From Latrodectus hesperus (lineage: Eukaryota > Arthropoda > Arachnida > Araneae > Theridiidae), in the NCBI GenBank assembly GCA_037975125.1, contig CM075860.1:45357673-45421672 (forward strand): DNA of 64,000 nucleotides. The letters are read 5' to 3'. Made by a program: the position numbers and the translations under genes. This document shows, in pieces, positions 51,096 through 62,708 of this stretch. Each line of letters begins with the position of its first letter. Positions within the stretch are counted from its first letter, which is position 1. Under the pieces are notes generated by a model that had not been told where the DNA came from, did not search any database, and worked only from the letters and a program-made list of their open reading frames with translations.

Positions 51096-52652
51096 CAGAT
51101 GGGTACGAGATTGGCACGATTTCAAATTTTGGCACCAAGCGCTCTACAGCTCTGTCGCCAACCTAAATTACGTCACTACGCGCGATAAATGTCAACCAAT
51201 AACGATCGCGTTCGAACTTCAGCTTTGAAATCACGCGTTTTTTCGAATTCCAAATATTAAAAAGTTGAATGTTTCATTACAATTAAATACTGTAGAAGTT
51301 TTAAAATTCGAATAAATAGAAAGGAAATTTTTATCACTTGATTTTAAATATACCGAGCAATGGCGCCCACCTTAAAAAAACATCAGTGTAGCGCTACCTA
51401 CTGCAGTGCCAACCGGGCAGTAAAACTAAATTTCGAACATTAACAAATTTCACTTTTTGTTTAAACTCGAATTTTAAATATACCGAGCAATGGCGCCCAC
51501 CTTAAAAAAACATCAGTGTAGCGCTACCTACTGCAGTGCCAACCGGGCAGTAAAACTAAATTTCGAACGTTAACAAATTTCACTTTTTGTTTAAACTCGA
51601 ATTTTAATATACCGAGCAATGGCGCCCACCTTAAAAAAAACATCAGTGTAGTGCTACCTACTGCAGTGCCAACCGGGCAGTAAAACTAAATTTCGAACGT
51701 TAACAAATTTCACTTTTTGTTTAAACTCGAATTTTAAATATACCGAGCAATGGCGCCCACCTTAAAAAAACATCAGTGTAGCGCTACCTACTGCAGTGCC
51801 AACCGGGCAGTAAAACTAAATTTCGAACGTTAACAAATTTCGCTTTTTGTTTAAACTCGATTTTTAATATACCGAGCAATGGTGCCCACCTTAAAAAAAC
51901 ATCAGTGTAGCGCTACCTACTGCAGTGCCAACCGGGCAGTAAAACTAAATTTCGAACGTTAACAAATTTCACTTTTCGTTTAAACTCGAATTTTAATATA
52001 CCGAGCAATGGCGCCCACCTTAAAAAAAACATCAGTGTAGCGCTACCTACTGCAGTGCCAACCGGGCAGTAAAACTAAATTTCGAACGTTAACAAATTTC
52101 ACTTTTTGTTTAAACTCGAATTTTAATATACCGAGCAATGGCGCCCACCTTAAAAAAACATCAGTGTAGCGCTACCTACTGCAGTGCCAACCGGCAATAA
52201 AACTAAATTTCGAACGTTAACAAATTTCACATTTTGTTTAAACTGGAATTTTAATATACCGAGCAATGGCACCCACATAAAAAAATATCAGTACGCGGCA
52301 CATTCTAACACTAACATGCAATACACACAACTTAAAAATTCATATACTTACTTTCTTACTACCATCACGCTCTAAATAAAAAAAAAAACGTAAGTTCAAA
52401 ACATTCTCATCCATAGTTAATTATCGTTAGCAACACACAAACTCCAAAATTCGAATATTGAAACTCAATTATTAAATATTATTCTAAAATAGTTTCAAGG
52501 GTTACATACAAAACGCGCATGTCACGCGATCACGTTACCCAATAAACAAAAAGTAGGTCATACATACGTAATCCGAACCGTTAAACCAGTTTGACGAACT
52601 TATCGCACCACTTTATCGCCTGCTTGGCGCATTTTACCCTTCGTACCCATCT
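51096..52652. repeat. inner repeat unit bounded by GATGGGTACGA inverted ends
   Basis: AGATGGGTACGAGATT at 51097 is mirrored by the reverse complement AGATGGGTACGAAGGG ending at about 52652. The content from 51115 matches the copy at 5640. It could be a separate transposon inside the Mutator-like element, but no target duplication is evident. Confidence 0.5.
51346..52290 (+). repeat. ~129-bp satellite array, seven full units plus a partial
   Basis: Units begin near TACCGAGCAATGG at 51351, 51481, 51610, 51741, 51870, 51999, 52129 and 52257 (128-131 bp spacing) and are nearly identical. Each holds GTGTAGCGCTACCTACTGCA and GCCAACCGGGCAGTAAAACT. AGCGCT and CTGCAG lie within each unit. The last unit is diverged. 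This is not a CRISPR array: there are no unique spacers. Confidence 0.95.
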
Positions 52653-53392
52653 CTTCACTTTAGCGCAAATCTTTAGAATTTTGATATTTTACTTTTAATT
52701 CTGAAGATATTTCGTCATACGTTCTCTAATTTAGTTTAATTAATTTATAATTTGAATTGGAAATATCCCAGATAAGAGGCTTTAGCCTTGTAAGTTCAAT
52801 AAAATCAGTTTCTATCCCTTTCGACCAGTCTACATAAACATCAGACATTTTGAAATAGAATGCGATACTTAAAACCAACCACTTACTTGCATGTTATTAC
52901 TTCCACTTGGCGAAAAAAGACAAAATTTGATCCGTGTTTAAAATCATTTGGCGATTTGAATTGCTCGAGTTGCTGCGGCATGCACAAAAAAGTTGCTGAT
53001 TTTCGACAACTTAGAACGCCAATAACTTTCATTTGGCATGAAACTTGGCGAAAACAAAATGATTTACAAATTTCAACTGCGCAGTTGTGAAAAAATCTGT
53101 ATTATTATTGGACGAATAGAACGAGTTGCTCAAATTTTTAAGTGTGACGTCACGTAATGTTAAGTCTACGGGAGTTGCTCAAACTGAAATCTCGGCAACT
53201 CTAATTTAATAGGGGCTTTGTATTTTAATATTTGTTTAACAGTCAATTTCAATATTTATGAGCTTAATCACAAAAATAAATAGCTCAGAAAAGATACAGG
53301 TTTATTATTTTTATTACATATTATATACATTAGACTTTGCTTTCTTCAAAGCTCTTTTTTAAACGTCTCCGATTTCTGCCAAGAGCATACAC

Positions 53393-53454
53393 CTGCCATT
53401 TCTGAATTTATTGCTTCTGATCTGTAATACTGCTGCCATGGCATTGAGTTGAAG
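53393..53454 (-). CDS. candidate host-gene first coding exon (exon 3)
   Basis: The minus-strand acceptor TTTTTATTTGTAG ends at 53455 and a GTGTAT donor follows 53393. The exon is 62 bases. Of its three frames only one continues open into the next candidate exon: ATG at 53444-53442 starts MPWQQYYRSEAINSEMA, trailing G joins TG of 31652 to give Val. An alternative ATG in another frame (MAAVLQIRSNKF) has the better start context, but it hits a stop in the next exon or, unspliced, at 53359. A P transposon sits only about 50 bp upstream of the acceptor. Confidence 0.4.
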
Positions 53455-53670
53455 CTACAAATAAAAAATAAAGTAATATCAGAAAGAAAGTAAGGGTAAC
53501 ATTTCAAGCCATGGAGGAAGGAATATAAGAGGAGCCGCCCTATTGGTCAGCGCTTGACGCATGTGTCATATCCCCTCTGTCTTCCAAAACATTACACTAA
53601 AACCTGTTGTTTACTATAAAGCTTCTTGTTGAATTTGTTGTTATTCGGAATTTTCTAATTTTAAATAATA

Positions 53671-56600
53671 ATGGCTGCTTGCTGTGCTTATGGATGTACA
53701 AGTCGACCTTCAAAAAAATTCCTGGAGTAACTTTTCATAGGTAATTTCATTAATCTTTAAAACTTTTTGCTCACTAAAGTTAATGTTTCTAATCCTGTTG
53801 CATGTGCATCATATTGTTCAATTTTATATGCCAAAAGCAAGCGTGAAAAAATAAAAACTGATTTTATTGCAAAATATATGACTTAAAATCAGACATTGAT
53901 GTTTTATTTATTAACTTATTTTTGTATTATTAGGTTTCCCGTGGAAGAAGAAAGCACTTTGGGTAAAGGCAATCAGGAGAAAAGATTGGTCACTAACACC
54001 TTATACGAAAATTTGCTCTTTACATTTCGAAGAAAATTTCTTTGACAGATCGATGACTCGAGTTCTATTGAAAAAGATGCTGTGCCAAGAATATTCCCTG
54101 AATTTCCACTTTACTATCAAAATGTGAGTTGACATCTTTATCCCCCAAATATAAAAATTTTTTCCCTAAATATAATGTACATTTAAAACTTAATGCTGGA
54201 AGAATTTCGTTTTTATTTAATAAAAACATTGATAGTTTAGATATTGATAAGAGCTAGGTTAGTATAAAAAAACAATAAATCTTAAGAATTTATATTTGTT
54301 TTATTGATTTATTTTTTACATAAACAGGCACAAAGATTTCGGCATTATAAATGAATCCTTCTCATTAGTTTCATTCTAAAAATTTAAAGGGTATATATAT
54401 ACCTCGATAAATGTTCTATATATATATAGAACATTTTATTAACATATACGTGTCATAACGATATTTATAAATTTATACTAATATATACATATATATATAT
54501 ATATATTCATAGGTATTATTGTCAGACCAAGTTTACAATATTATGGAAAATAGACTCATTTGCTCCCAAAAATTTGCATTACTTAATTTAAAGGATGAAA
54601 ATGTTATTTAATTATTGCAGAAAATTATTCTTAATGAAATATATTAGTGGTGAGAAACAGTTTACAAATTTTTTAAAAAAATTAATTTTATAACAGCTAA
54701 TAAATCAATTGTAATTAAATTTGTATGACTTATTTAGTTTCAGTTTAATAGCATATCATATATCTGTGTGTATGTATATTTGAATGTATGAATTTGAAAT
54801 GCCTTAAATTTGTAATTATCATTTTCTAAATACATGTAATTTTTTTAGAAATTATCAATTGGAAGAAAACCTCCAACTGAGCGAAATATTACAAGTGGAT
54901 CTGAGGAATTACTATGCCAGCCATCCACCTCAAGTTGCATGTCAGAAATAAATGAAAATCCATGTACAAATGCCAGATGTAAGAGATCTTTAGATGAAGC
55001 TAATGAAAAGGTTAATTTAAGTAAAAAAAAATTAAGACCCTTCATCAGAAAATAAGGCGATATAAGAAGAAGATTACAAATCTAAATGTAGTTATTAGTG
55101 AATTGAGTAAAAAACGACTAATTGATGAAGACTTTATTGAAATTCTTCAGAAAACTGGCAGTAATGAACTTCTTTCACGACATTTAAGCAAAATCAGAAA
55201 TGAAACACTATCAAAAACATATTCTCCTGAACTTAGAGCATTTGCTCTAACACTACATTATTACTCGCCTAAAGCCTATAACTATGTGCGAAAATCTTTT
55301 CAGTCATGTTTACCACACCCAAGAACCATCACAAAGTGGTATGAACATATTGATGGAAAACCAGGTTTCACCACAGAAGCATTAAATGCATTGTCTGAGC
55401 AGGTTAGAAATACTAAATACCCTCTATTGTTTTCATTACTTATTGATGAAATGGCTATAAGACAGCATGTCGAGTTTCATAATGGAAAGATGTATGGATA
55501 TGTTAACATGGGTATTGAAATTGATGATGATCAACAACCACTAGCTAAAGAAGCTCTAGTGTTTATGGTTGTTTGTATCAATCAACATTTTAAAATTCCG
55601 ATTGGGTATTTTTTAGTTGATCGTTTAAATTCTCACCAGCGTGCTAATCTGTTACGTCAATGTTTAATACTACTTGATACATATAATGTTAATGTAGTGT
55701 CATTGACATTTGATGGTTTGGCAGCAAATTTTTCTATGGCTGCAAATCTAGGATGCAATTTTAAATCTACTGATTTTGACATCAGTTTTGAACATCCTAC
55801 AACAAAGAAGAAAATTGTTGTTTTTTTGGATCCTAGTCATATGTTAAAACTTGTCAGAAACACTTTTGGTGAAAAAAATGCATTGTAACAAATGAAAATA
55901 AATATATTGATTGGAAATATATAGAAGCACTTAATAATTTACAAGAAGGAGAAGGTCTTCATTTAGCAAATAAATTAAGACTTTCTCATGTAAAATTTTC
56001 CAAAAAGAAAATGAAAGTAAGTTTAGCAACACAGCTACTGAGTAAGTCAGTTGCTGATGCTATTAAATTTTGTGATATTGAATTACAATTACCTGAGTTT
56101 AATGGCTCAGAAGAAACAGTTATTTTTATAAAGATGTTTAATGATCTTTTTGATGTTCTCAATTCAAGAAATATTCATCAGTTTGGTCTAAAGAAAGCAC
56201 TTTGTCCAAAATTTTGGGAAAATACTTTGAATTTCTTAGAAAGTGCAGAAAAATATATTTCTGGACTGAAAACTGGTGTAAATGGAGGTTTGCTTTTAGA
56301 AAGCAATAGAAAAACTGGTTTCTTAGGCTTCATTATTTGCATAAACAGCTTAAGAACCTTGTTTACTGAATTATGTTTGAACAGTTCCCCAATACTAAAG
56401 TATCTTCCAGCATACAAACTGAGCCAAGATCATCTTGAACTGTTTTTTGCATGTATTCGCTCACAAGGTAGATGCAATAATAACCCTACTGCTTTGCAGT
56501 TTTCTAGTGCGTATAAAAAGCTTCTAGTACAGTCAGAATTGTCTACTGACAATGGTAATTGTATCGCTCAATCTAAAATAGCAATTTTAAGTGTAAGTTG

Positions 56601-57221
56601 TTCAAAAATCCTGTTAATGTAATTAACAAAACAACTCAAAATTATCTTCTTCCTCGAGGCACAACTCAAAATGTAGAATGTTCAGACCCAAGTGATCATG
56701 ATTATATTTTTGCACCACAAGCTTTAAATATATGCTCAGAACATGTTGTTTTTTATATATCTGGATTTGTTGCAAAAAAATTATCTAATTTAAAATGTAA
56801 AATTTGTGTTGGAGCACTTACAGATGAAAATTCTAATCTGCATAAGAAATCTTTAATTGCTTATAAAAGCCAAGGTGGTTTAATTTATCCTTCCAATGAT
56901 GTGTTTATAATATGTAAAGAATGTGAAAAAGCATTTAGGCATCAGGTTCGCTTAAATGGTGGGAAATTATTGCCAAAACATTCTGTTAAAAAATTAGAAA
57001 TAAATGTTTTAAAACGCTTAGAGGGGAAAATTATATTTTCTTCCTTAAAAGAGCACATGTTTGATGCAGATCCACTTGAAAATCATGTTATACTTTTGAT
57101 TAATGCAATAATCAAACAATATTTGTGTGTAAGATATACATATTTTTGTAAAAATGCTATCGATGTCTCAAGATCAATGAGACATTTATACACCAAATCA
57201 ATTCTTTTTCAAGGTCAATAA
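53671..57221 (+). pseudogene. THAP-domain P transposase, nearly complete, about six small frame changes
   Basis: Exon 1 (53671-53740): MAACCAYGCTSRPSKK with the THAP Cys motif; one base is missing in an A7 run before IPGVTFH. Exon 2 (53934-54123): ALWVKAIRRKDWSLTPYTKI and CSLHFEENFFDRS (C2CH completed), then DAVPRIFPEFPLYYQN in another frame. Exon 3 (54849-57221): a basic coiled region (KKKITNLNVVISELSKKR), then PELRAFALTLHYYSPKAYNY. The RNase H-like core has LLFSLLIDEMAIRQH (first Asp), VVSLTFDGLAANF and FLDPSHMLKLVRN. The C-terminal segment is SQDHLELFFACIRSQGRCNN (family Glu), followed by CKICVGALTDEN and a stop at 57221. Frames change again near 55021 (A run), 55866 (A7) and 56606 (A5). 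In the intact family this protein binds the terminal repeats and cuts out the element. Most lesions lie in homopolymers. Confidence 0.88.
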
Positions 57222-57930
57222 CAATATATGTATATGTATGTATGAGTATTTAATATTTAAATCAGTATATACTATAAGTTCTTCCAATATTTTAATTTAT
57301 GTGTTCATTGTGTGAAGATTTCAACAGAATGTGTCAATTTCAATGTTTATTGATAACTATATATTTTAATTTTACAACATTTATATTTAAGAGATGCTTA
57401 TTTTTATATAAATACTATTGATGTTACCATATCAATATATTTTATTATAAATCAGTTCTTTTTAAAGTTTCATAATAATGTTTAAATTTGTAATTTGCAG
57501 TTCATGAAAAATTTATCTTAATATTTAGGTCTGTATAATTTATAAGTTCTTCCAGTATTGCAATTTATGTAAATATTTATAGTGTGAAAATTTCAACAGA
57601 ATGTAATGTGTCAATTTCAGTGTTTACAGATAACTATATATTTTAATTTTACAACATTTGTATTTAAGATATGCACATTTTTGTATAAATGCTATTGATA
57701 ATTCAAGATCAATACATTTTATTACGAATCAATTCTTTTTAATGTTTAATAATAATGTTTAAATTTGTAATTTGCAGTGCATGATGTTACATATATATAT
57801 GATGTTATATTATATATCTTTATATTTAGGTTTATATACTTCAATTCTCTCAATATTGCAATTTATGTAAATGTGTTAATGTAAACATTTTAGCAGAATC
57901 TGTAATGTATTGATAATTGTGTAAATTAAT
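57130..57930 (+). repeat. tandem duplications of the transposase 3' end
   Basis: The last coding segment (from 57132, AGATATACATATTTTTGTAA) recurs diverged at about 57392 and 57667. A downstream marker AAGTTCTTCCA recurs at 57276 and 57544, with a further diverged copy near 57846. The period is about 260-300 bp, so roughly three copies of the 3' end follow one another, only the first in frame. Confidence 0.8.
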
Positions 57931-59360
57931 TTTATTAATGTATTTGTTTATTAAAAAATGGAAATGAGTTTTCATGGTTTCACACACACACACAGTCAAT
58001 TAAATTCTTAAATCTCATTTTTTAAAATTTATTGTCTATTGAACATGAAAGAAATATAAAGTTTATAAATTTTAAAACATAAATCATAATATGATAGTTT
58101 ACGACAACATAATGGCTGATTAGTTTAATGATGGTAATTGAGTAAGGCCAAATTAATATTGGTTGATTTGATAATTTCTGGAAAAAATTTTTTCCATATA
58201 TAGGTTGTTTATTAATTCAAATGGAATTTTTTAAAAAAAAAACCTTAATGACAACTTACATATTTAATTCTACAAGTTTCTTCACATTATGTGTAATATT
58301 AAATATTACCATGTTCTTAACTTTACAAATGCTTTCATGTATGTGCATACTTAAAAAGAATAGGCAAATTTAAATATTAAACTAATGTTTTAAAATTATA
58401 TTTTAATTAAAATTAAAATTTTATATTGCATTATATTAAAAACTTATCTCTCTGTAAAAAAATTAATTTGAAGGAGATTAATTTTATAAGTTTAGGAATA
58501 CATTTAATTGTTTTGCTAGTGAATAAATTCCAATTTTTTTAAACTAAAGTATTTAGTTTTTAACATTACATTAATATTAAAATATACTTTTTGAGAAGAT
58601 ATTTTAATCTTGTATAAATCTTATTTAATATAATAAATCAAGATTTATTGAAAATCAATTTTAGATTAAAATATTTAGTTTCTATGGTTTTTACAGTTGA
58701 CTTTAATTTTTTTTTATACTTATTAAACGAAATTTATTTACAAATAATTGATAAAAACTTTTTGTTCTAATATTGGACTCAAAATACATCAAAATAAAAA
58801 TACTTTTACTACATAGATATAAATAAATTTATATACAGAAGTATAATTCTTTCTTATAAAAAGAAAAATTATAACCAAGTAGCAGAATATTTCATGCATA
58901 GATAAAATCACAGGAAATAACATGGGTAGGAAACTTTGCCACTGAGTAACAACAAAGAAAAGAAAAATCGACACTTTTTCCCATGATTATAAATATTATA
59001 TGATATTTAATTTACTTCATAATTTTTCAAATGTATCTCAGTCAATAAGGTGAGTAACACGCCTAAAATTTCTTTATTGAAATACATAATATTAATAAGC
59101 AGAAAAAATACAAAATAAGCACTTAACTATCAATAATAATAACTTTTTTACAAATAGTAAGTAATTTAGATCAGTTTTATTTCGATGTGTGTAATTTAAA
59201 CGAAAATAATGCTTGCTTTAACAGTGCCCTCAATAAGAAAGTACCGTTTCTCTTGAAAGTCAAGGTGGGCGTGGTATCGTCTGCTAGCTACTTCACCGGC
59301 GCTCACGCTATTTCGCGGTTAGAACGGCTCCTCTTATATTCCTTCCTCCATGTTTCAAGC

Positions 59361-60442
59361 ACATTTTTATTTGTTACTATTGCTTAACATTAAAATAAAA
59401 ACATAAAATTAATAACATTAAAATGCTTCTGAATAAATTCTGTTTACTAATATGACAAAATAATTTTAAACATTATACTGAAATATCAAATTTAAAGTTG
59501 TTAAAAGATTTTTAAAATAAGATATAAGTTCAGAAGGAAAACTTATAAAGTTTATATATACTCCAATTAACATTTTGATCCAGTGGTAAACTTCACATTT
59601 AAAAAGTACATAAACTTATAAATACATAAATGAAAAATAAAAAGTATTCATTAATTTTTCATAATTTAAGTTACAAGCACAATATAAACTGAAATCACAT
59701 ACATTATTATTTTATGGATACAAAGGATAACAGAAACATAAGAAATATTGTGTTCTTATGATTTGTTACAGTGGTTATATGTGATTCTGAAATAGTAAGA
59801 TTAAATTGAATTAATAAAAATAAATTTTTAAATTTGATGTTAGTAATGTTTTCATTTTACACTATATTACTTTTAAAATTTATTTCTATAAGCAGTTAAC
59901 GTTAGAAAGCGTAAAAGTCAAATCCAATCATGTTACCAATTTATAACATTTTGAAGGTAGGAAAATGGATATTTTACACATCTACTCCCCTTCTAGTTAA
60001 ACTGCTTTAACAAATCATTTGTCATTATTTGTATCAAAATTCATCTAAATAACATCAATTGAACTTTCATTTATAACATCAATTTGCAGTGTCAGGAAAA
60101 ATTTCAAGAAAGATGAAAACCAGACCAGGTTTCTGGAATGATTTTTCATTTAATAATATTTGTAATATTTATTTTGCTATTATACTATACAATATTTCTC
60201 TTTACATAAATTGTTGTTCATAATGCAAAATTAAAATACTAAAATGTCAAATTACTATTATAAAATTAAACTATAAAAACAGAATAAGTTTTTAAAAATT
60301 GAACAAAAAAAAATATTAGTCTCTTTTTATGAGATTTATGGATAAAAAAATTTTTTAATTCTAAATGCAATATAAAATTATGAAGTATATAACAATATAT
60401 ATGAAACATGAATAACTTAATTACATCCGGAGAATAACTTAC
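59361..60442. other. no feature seen
   Basis: AT-rich; in the gene model this is intron 2, right of the P insertion. Confidence 0.4.
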
Positions 60443-60480
60443 CAAAGGAAAACAGGCAACAAGAAAATTTCACATATTCT
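60443..60480 (-). other. candidate untranslated exon 2 of the host gene
   Basis: On the minus strand AAGATTTCAG precedes 38 bases closed by GTAAGT, a very good donor. It contains AGAATATGTGA, a minimal upstream start-stop, so it is most likely 5' untranslated. Confidence 0.3.
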
Positions 60481-60548
60481 CTGAAATCTTATAATTCTAA
60501 TCGGAATAATATAGTCAATAAGAACGCCGTTAGCACAAAGTTCTCCAT

Positions 60549-60564
60549 CTCTCTCTCTCTCTCT
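60549..60564. repeat. (TC)n microsatellite
   Basis: About eight TC units. Confidence 0.9.
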
Positions 60565-61700
60565 CAAATTCAATGCAAGTTCCCCATCTATATAGTTTTA
60601 TCTCCGTTCTTTTATAAATTCTACAAATAGAAAGATATTTGAAAACATTTACAGTAAAATTGAATTAATTTTATGCTTTTCAAGAGAATATTGAAATAAT
60701 AGGCAAGTTTTCTACAAATAGGATGTTTGCTATACTTGGTGACTTTTTATTTGGTACAGTTTTTCATTTGTTATGATTTCTGTATTTTTTATTTTCTTAC
60801 TGCTGAGATTGTTATCAGCCATTTGTTGGTAGATTTTTTTATGTTTATTATTTTTTATTTATCAAAATTCATTCTATAAAAACAATTATTTACATTGAAG
60901 CCTACATGCTTGATAAAATCATGATAAACCCACCATTTGTTGAGTAACATGTAAATTTTGTGATGTCCAGCTCAAAGCAATTTTAATCATTTTTAAGAAA
61001 AGAATGATTAAGTTTCAAATATAATCTTATCCATTAACTAAAAGTTTAAAATAGAGGTAAAAAATAGAGGTATTTTTTTCTTTCAAGTTTTAAATACCGA
61101 AAGGGTTATTTCATGAGAATGATCACTAACGATTATGAAATCAAAATATGTAATTCCTATTTATAATTTGGAGAGCTGCTTTCAAAAATTTATTTTTATA
61201 ATTTTAGATGCAAGTCAAGAAATTAGTGATACACATTTTTTCTAGTTTTATATTCTGTTATTTTCATTTGCTGATGGGAATTTTGTCATCAAATATAAAC
61301 TTGTCACCCCTATTAAAGAAGATTATTCAGTTGATATTTATTTTATAATGCATATAAAGTAAAATATACTTACTCTTTAAAAATAAGTTTATGTTTTCCT
61401 AAGGATTTGATCATTTTTAAGATCTTAAGACATAATTTACACATTACCAATTTGGCTAAGGAATACAATACAATACAATTAACAATTAAGTTCTCCAACT
61501 TATAAAATACCAGTACTTAAAATAATATTTTTTTCTGGTACTTTTCCGTTCTACCCCATCAATAATCCTAATAATGGGAAGAAAAAAAATCATAAATTAG
61601 CCCTAAATATTCCATTTTCATCGTGTATTGTTTAAAAAGGCTTACATTATTAGAAAATACTAAAAATAATGCAAACATTTTATTTACATTTTTTGCAAGT
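60565..61700. other. no feature seen
   Basis: AT-rich. Confidence 0.4.
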
Positions 61701-61795
61701 GAGATTAATTAGATCAGGACCTACGGTTGAAAGTGGATTCCAAACCACTATCCAAACTCAAGGTGGGATTCAAACGTATTAACTGTTGAATCAAA
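61701..61795 (-). mobile_element. degraded SINE, same family as 23837-24017
   Basis: GGACCTACGGTTGAAAGTGG, CCAAACCACTA, AAGGTGGGATTCAAACG and TTAACTGTTGAA align in order with 23900-23985. The B box is damaged (GATTCAAACG for GATTCGAACC) and the A-box half is missing. Confidence 0.8.
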
Positions 61796-62708
61796 ACTAT
61801 TTCTTCAGGTTTATAATAGAAAAGTACCATTTTTTCTCTGTCTGTTCAACGGAAGAATTTATTTGTAAATATAAACATAAAAATCTTGGATTTTTTTTTT
61901 ATTTAAGTACAAAAACAAATATCAATACACAAACTGTACATTGACCTATGCTGAAAATTGACGTCAACAGCATGGACTAATTTCAACTGTTCACTACAAA
62001 TAAGTCAAAGATAAAATTAATTTTATTTTGAAATCATGGAAATTATTTGTATCAAAATTAATTGCTATAAGAATATGATTTAATTTCAAATGTAAAAGAA
62101 TATTTATTGTAAAAAAGTCTTTCAAATGTAAAAAAGTTTTATTGAAATTTAGAAACTACTTATAGACATTTGTTATTTACCAATTTATAGAAAATGCTTA
62201 CAATATAATGATATATAATCAATCCTGTTGTTTATCACTCTAAGATAGATTTTTTACATTAGATTAGATTTTAAGAAGTTTCTTTTGGTATAAAGCTTTA
62301 AATCACTAAATTTATTTGTTAATGCTAACCTATGGCCAAGTTTCACATATTAACGCTAATAACAAAAAATAAATCTAATTAAAAATAATATATATCAAAA
62401 ATATACAAAAGAAATTACCAACATTGCTCTTTAGGATGGCTACTGGTTTTTAATTACTTCATAATAATCGTAGATTATTAATATTATGGATTCAACTTAA
62501 AAAACAATGTAACAAACTAAAGTGAAATTTAATATTAAAGTTAATTCATATTATTTAAAATAGATTATTATTTGCAATGCTTATTTTGACTTATTTTAAG
62601 AACACAAAGTAAAAATTTACTTCGTAATAACAATGTGATAGAATTAAATAAACAGACATTCTAAAGATATAAACTTTATATTTATTCAAAAGAATTGATA
62701 GTACTTAC
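61796..62708. other. no feature seen
   Basis: AT-rich; intron 1 in the gene model. Confidence 0.4.

Larger units (their letters stand above)
50157..53217. mobile_element. 3.06 kb Mutator-like element with 111-bp terminal inverted repeats
   Basis: 50157-50267 and 53107-53217 are inverted repeats of about 111 bp, mostly identical (shared AGACTTAACATTACGTGACG and CAACTCGTTCTATTCGTCCA). They start AGCCCCTATT. The flanking TTGCATTTTA (50147-50156) and TTGTATTTTA (53218-53227) differ at one base and form a 10-bp target duplication. Long TIRs with 9-11 bp duplications are the mark of Mutator-like elements. There is no transposase, so it is non-autonomous. The interior is dominated by a satellite-bearing unit. 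Confidence 0.8.
53510..59352 (+). mobile_element. P-element-like (THAP9-type) transposon with intact ends
   Basis: The 28-base termini are identical in inverted orientation (CATGGAGGAAGGAATATAAG..., 53510-53537 and 59325-59352). The exact 8-bp duplication TTTCAAGC lies at 53502-53509 and 59353-59360. The start CATG, the length and 8-bp duplications match P elements. It carries a single plus-strand THAP transposase (53671-57221), a tandemly duplicated 3' region (57130-57930) and a further 1.4 kb of AT-rich DNA to the right end. Identical ends and a perfect duplication suggest recent insertion. Confidence 0.95.

Noticed and set aside
51346..52290. Regular repeats that might suggest CRISPR
   Set aside because: Units are contiguous ~129-bp tandem repeats without unique spacers, in eukaryotic DNA.
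53359..53454. Terminal exon reading MAAVLQIRSNKFRNGRCMLL
   Set aside because: Possible alternative use of the 53454 exon, but no upstream exon and no clear polyadenylation context; the spliced frame model explains the sequence better.
59187..59387. 66-residue plus-strand frame
   Set aside because: It runs across the P-element right terminal repeat and TSD; an artefact.
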